Shown here one piece after another: positions 5,380-6,473 of a DNA stretch of 6,473 bases. Origin of the DNA: Thioalkalivibrio sp. (lineage in GTDB: Bacteria; Pseudomonadota; Gammaproteobacteria; Ectothiorhodospirales; Ectothiorhodospiraceae); NCBI GenBank assembly GCA_003555285.1, contig PWGH01000024.1:1-6473 (forward strand). Reading direction: 5' to 3'. Under the pieces are notes generated by a model. The model was not told the origin of the DNA. It was given only the letters and a program-made list of their open reading frames with translations, and did no database searches. Numbering within the stretch: position 1 is the first letter of the stretch; every line of letters begins with the position of its first letter. Position numbers and translations under genes: made by a program.

Positions 5380-5507
5380 CCGGTGGGAGCGCGAAAGCGG
5401 GGCTCGGGAACCGTGGGGTCGTGACGCGTCCGGTCCATGACCAAGAGTGTGCCGCTGAACACCGGAGTGTGGGTCCGCAGGCGCCCGACGGTTGTTCCTG
5501 CCGGGAC

Positions 5508-5538
5508 AATATTCACCATTATATTAATAATCAAGGAG
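5508..5538 (+). promoter_or_regulatory. AT-rich leader and strong ribosome-binding site of the hydrolase gene
   Basis: Bases 5508-5532 are almost entirely A/T (for example TTATATTAATAATC) in an otherwise GC-rich region, ending in AAGGAG (5533-5538) six bases before the ATG at 5545. An unstructured A/U-rich stretch ahead of the SD favours ribosome loading. It contains hexamers resembling -10 boxes, but a start driven by those would fall inside the SD, so I read it as leader and not as promoter core. Confidence 0.6.
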
Positions 5539-5544
5539 ATCGCG

Positions 5545-6447
5545 ATGTTTCCGCACCCTAAGTCGGCCTTTATCGGGCTTCTGATCGTGCTGTTCTGGCC
5601 GCTTGCGGCGTGGTCGGCCGAGCGTGTGACCTTGGAGCACGATGGCGTCACCGCGGTCGCGCACCTGCAGTCAGGCCTCGGCGCAAGCCCTGAGGATGGC
5701 GTGGTCCTGATGCTTCACGGCACCCTGGCGCACGGGCGCATGGAGATCATGGCGGCGGTACAGGATCTGCTGGCCGAGCGAGGCTTCAATGCCCTGTCGG
5801 TAAACCTGAGTTATGGCATCGATGCGCGCGAAGGCATGTTCGGCTGCGACCGGCCGATTACGCAGGGGCTGCAGGGGCACTTCGGCGAACTGGAGGCCTG
5901 GATGGGCTGGCTCCGGGAGTCCGGCTACGGTCCGGTGACCCTGCTCGGGCATTCGCGCGGCGGCAACCAGATCGCACGCTTTTACACGGAATACGGCCCC
6001 GAGGACGTCCGGGCCCTGGTGCTGATCGCGCCGAGCACCTACGACGCTGAAGCGGTGGCGGCGAGTTACGAGGCGCAGTCCGGAATGCCGTTGATCACTC
6101 GCCTCGGTCAGGCCGAGGAATTGTTGCGCATGGATCAGCCCGAGACGCCGATGCAAAACGTGCGCTTTCTCTATTGCGAGGAGCTGGATGTCGCGCCCAG
6201 CGCTTTCCTCGACTATTACCGGCCCGAGGCGGAACACGATACCCCGACCGTGATCGATGGGATCCAGACGCCCACGCTGGTGATCATCGGTTCCGAGGAT
6301 GACGTGGTTGCCGATCTACCCGAACGCCTGGCGGGGCTGGAACAGACCGATGCCGTCGAGACGGTCACCGTGGATGGCGCCGACCACTTCTTCCGGGATT
6401 TTTTCGCCGACGATGTCGTCGATGCGACGGTGAATTTTCTGGAGTAA
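5545..6447 (+). CDS. Exported alpha/beta-hydrolase, substrate unknown
   Basis: The 300-residue product has a signal peptide (positive Lys6, hydrophobic core FIGLLIVLFWPLAAW, likely cleavage near 24-25) and is predicted to act in the periplasm. The alpha/beta-hydrolase core begins with VVLMLHGTLAHG (53-64), which supplies the HG oxyanion-hole segment. The nucleophile elbow is GHSRG with Ser137. Asp252 or Asp253 in IIGSEDDVV is the likely acid, and His281 in DGADHFF is the base, so the triad looks intact. The cap region (about 165-235) is rich in acidic and aromatic residues. The overall layout suggests a serine esterase, thioesterase or peptidase-like enzyme, but no feature fixes the substrate. 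The start at 5545 is chosen for its AAGGAG ribosome-binding site and because the signal peptide follows directly. An in-frame ATG at 5437 would add 36 residues with no SD and bury the signal sequence. It is divergent from ettA and its downstream neighbour is outside the window. Confidence 0.9.
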   Translation: MFPHPKSAFIGLLIVLFWPLAAWSAERVTLEHDGVTAVAHLQSGLGASPEDGVVLMLHGTLAHGRMEIMAAVQDLLAERGFNALSVNLSYGIDAREGMFGCDRPITQGLQGHFGELEAWMGWLRESGYGPVTLLGHSRGGNQIARFYTEYGPEDVRALVLIAPSTYDAEAVAASYEAQSGMPLITRLGQAEELLRMDQPETPMQNVRFLYCEELDVAPSAFLDYYRPEAEHDTPTVIDGIQTPTLVIIGSEDDVVADLPERLAGLEQTDAVETVTVDGADHFFRDFFADDVVDATVNFLE

Positions 6448-6473
6448 CGAAGCACTGGATACGGCCGAGGGGC

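Noticed and set aside
5437..5544. A 36-residue N-terminal extension of the hydrolase from the ATG at 5437
   Set aside because: There is no ribosome-binding site at 5437, and the extension would place the signal peptide internally. AAGGAG before 5545 clearly marks the start.

Overview
This 6.5 kb, GC-rich window looks like ordinary chromosomal DNA from a gammaproteobacterium. The EttA protein has exactly the 555-residue length and catalytic numbering I recall for E. coli EttA. The class I aldolase resembles the subfamily I know from Xanthomonas and purple-sulfur or alkaliphilic relatives. A Chromatiales/Ectothiorhodospiraceae-type host is plausible, but that is inference. I see no phage, IS element, CRISPR array, tRNA or rRNA.

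Left end (1-370): the last 56 codons of a DUF421/YetF-type membrane protein on the + strand meet a short minus-strand remnant of an EamA/DMT transporter tail. The two share one CTAG as stop codon. The remnant is frameshifted by an exact 16-bp tandem duplication yet keeps a strong ribosome-binding site and ATG.

Minus-strand pair (369-2422): a cbpA-type DnaJ co-chaperone is followed, 68 nt later, by a complete class I fructose-bisphosphate aldolase. The usual CbpA modulator gene cbpM is not next to it.

Heat-shock pair (2423-3550): divergent from cbpA, two different small heat-shock proteins form a compact operon. It has a sigma-32-like promoter, a structured 5' leader and a textbook intrinsic terminator. 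With cbpA this makes a small chaperone locus: the sHSPs hold unfolded clients and the J-protein hands substrates to DnaK.

Right part (3589-6447): ettA on the minus strand encodes the ABC-F translation factor that gates early elongation according to energy state. Divergent from it, across a 288-bp intergenic region, is an exported alpha/beta-hydrolase of unknown substrate with an intact Ser-Asp-His set.

I did not find a convincing new multi-gene system. The most distinctive items are the duplication-broken transporter remnant, the sigma-32 promoter with its hairpin-embedded -35 element and structured leader, and the pairing of a chaperone gene with a glycolytic gene.
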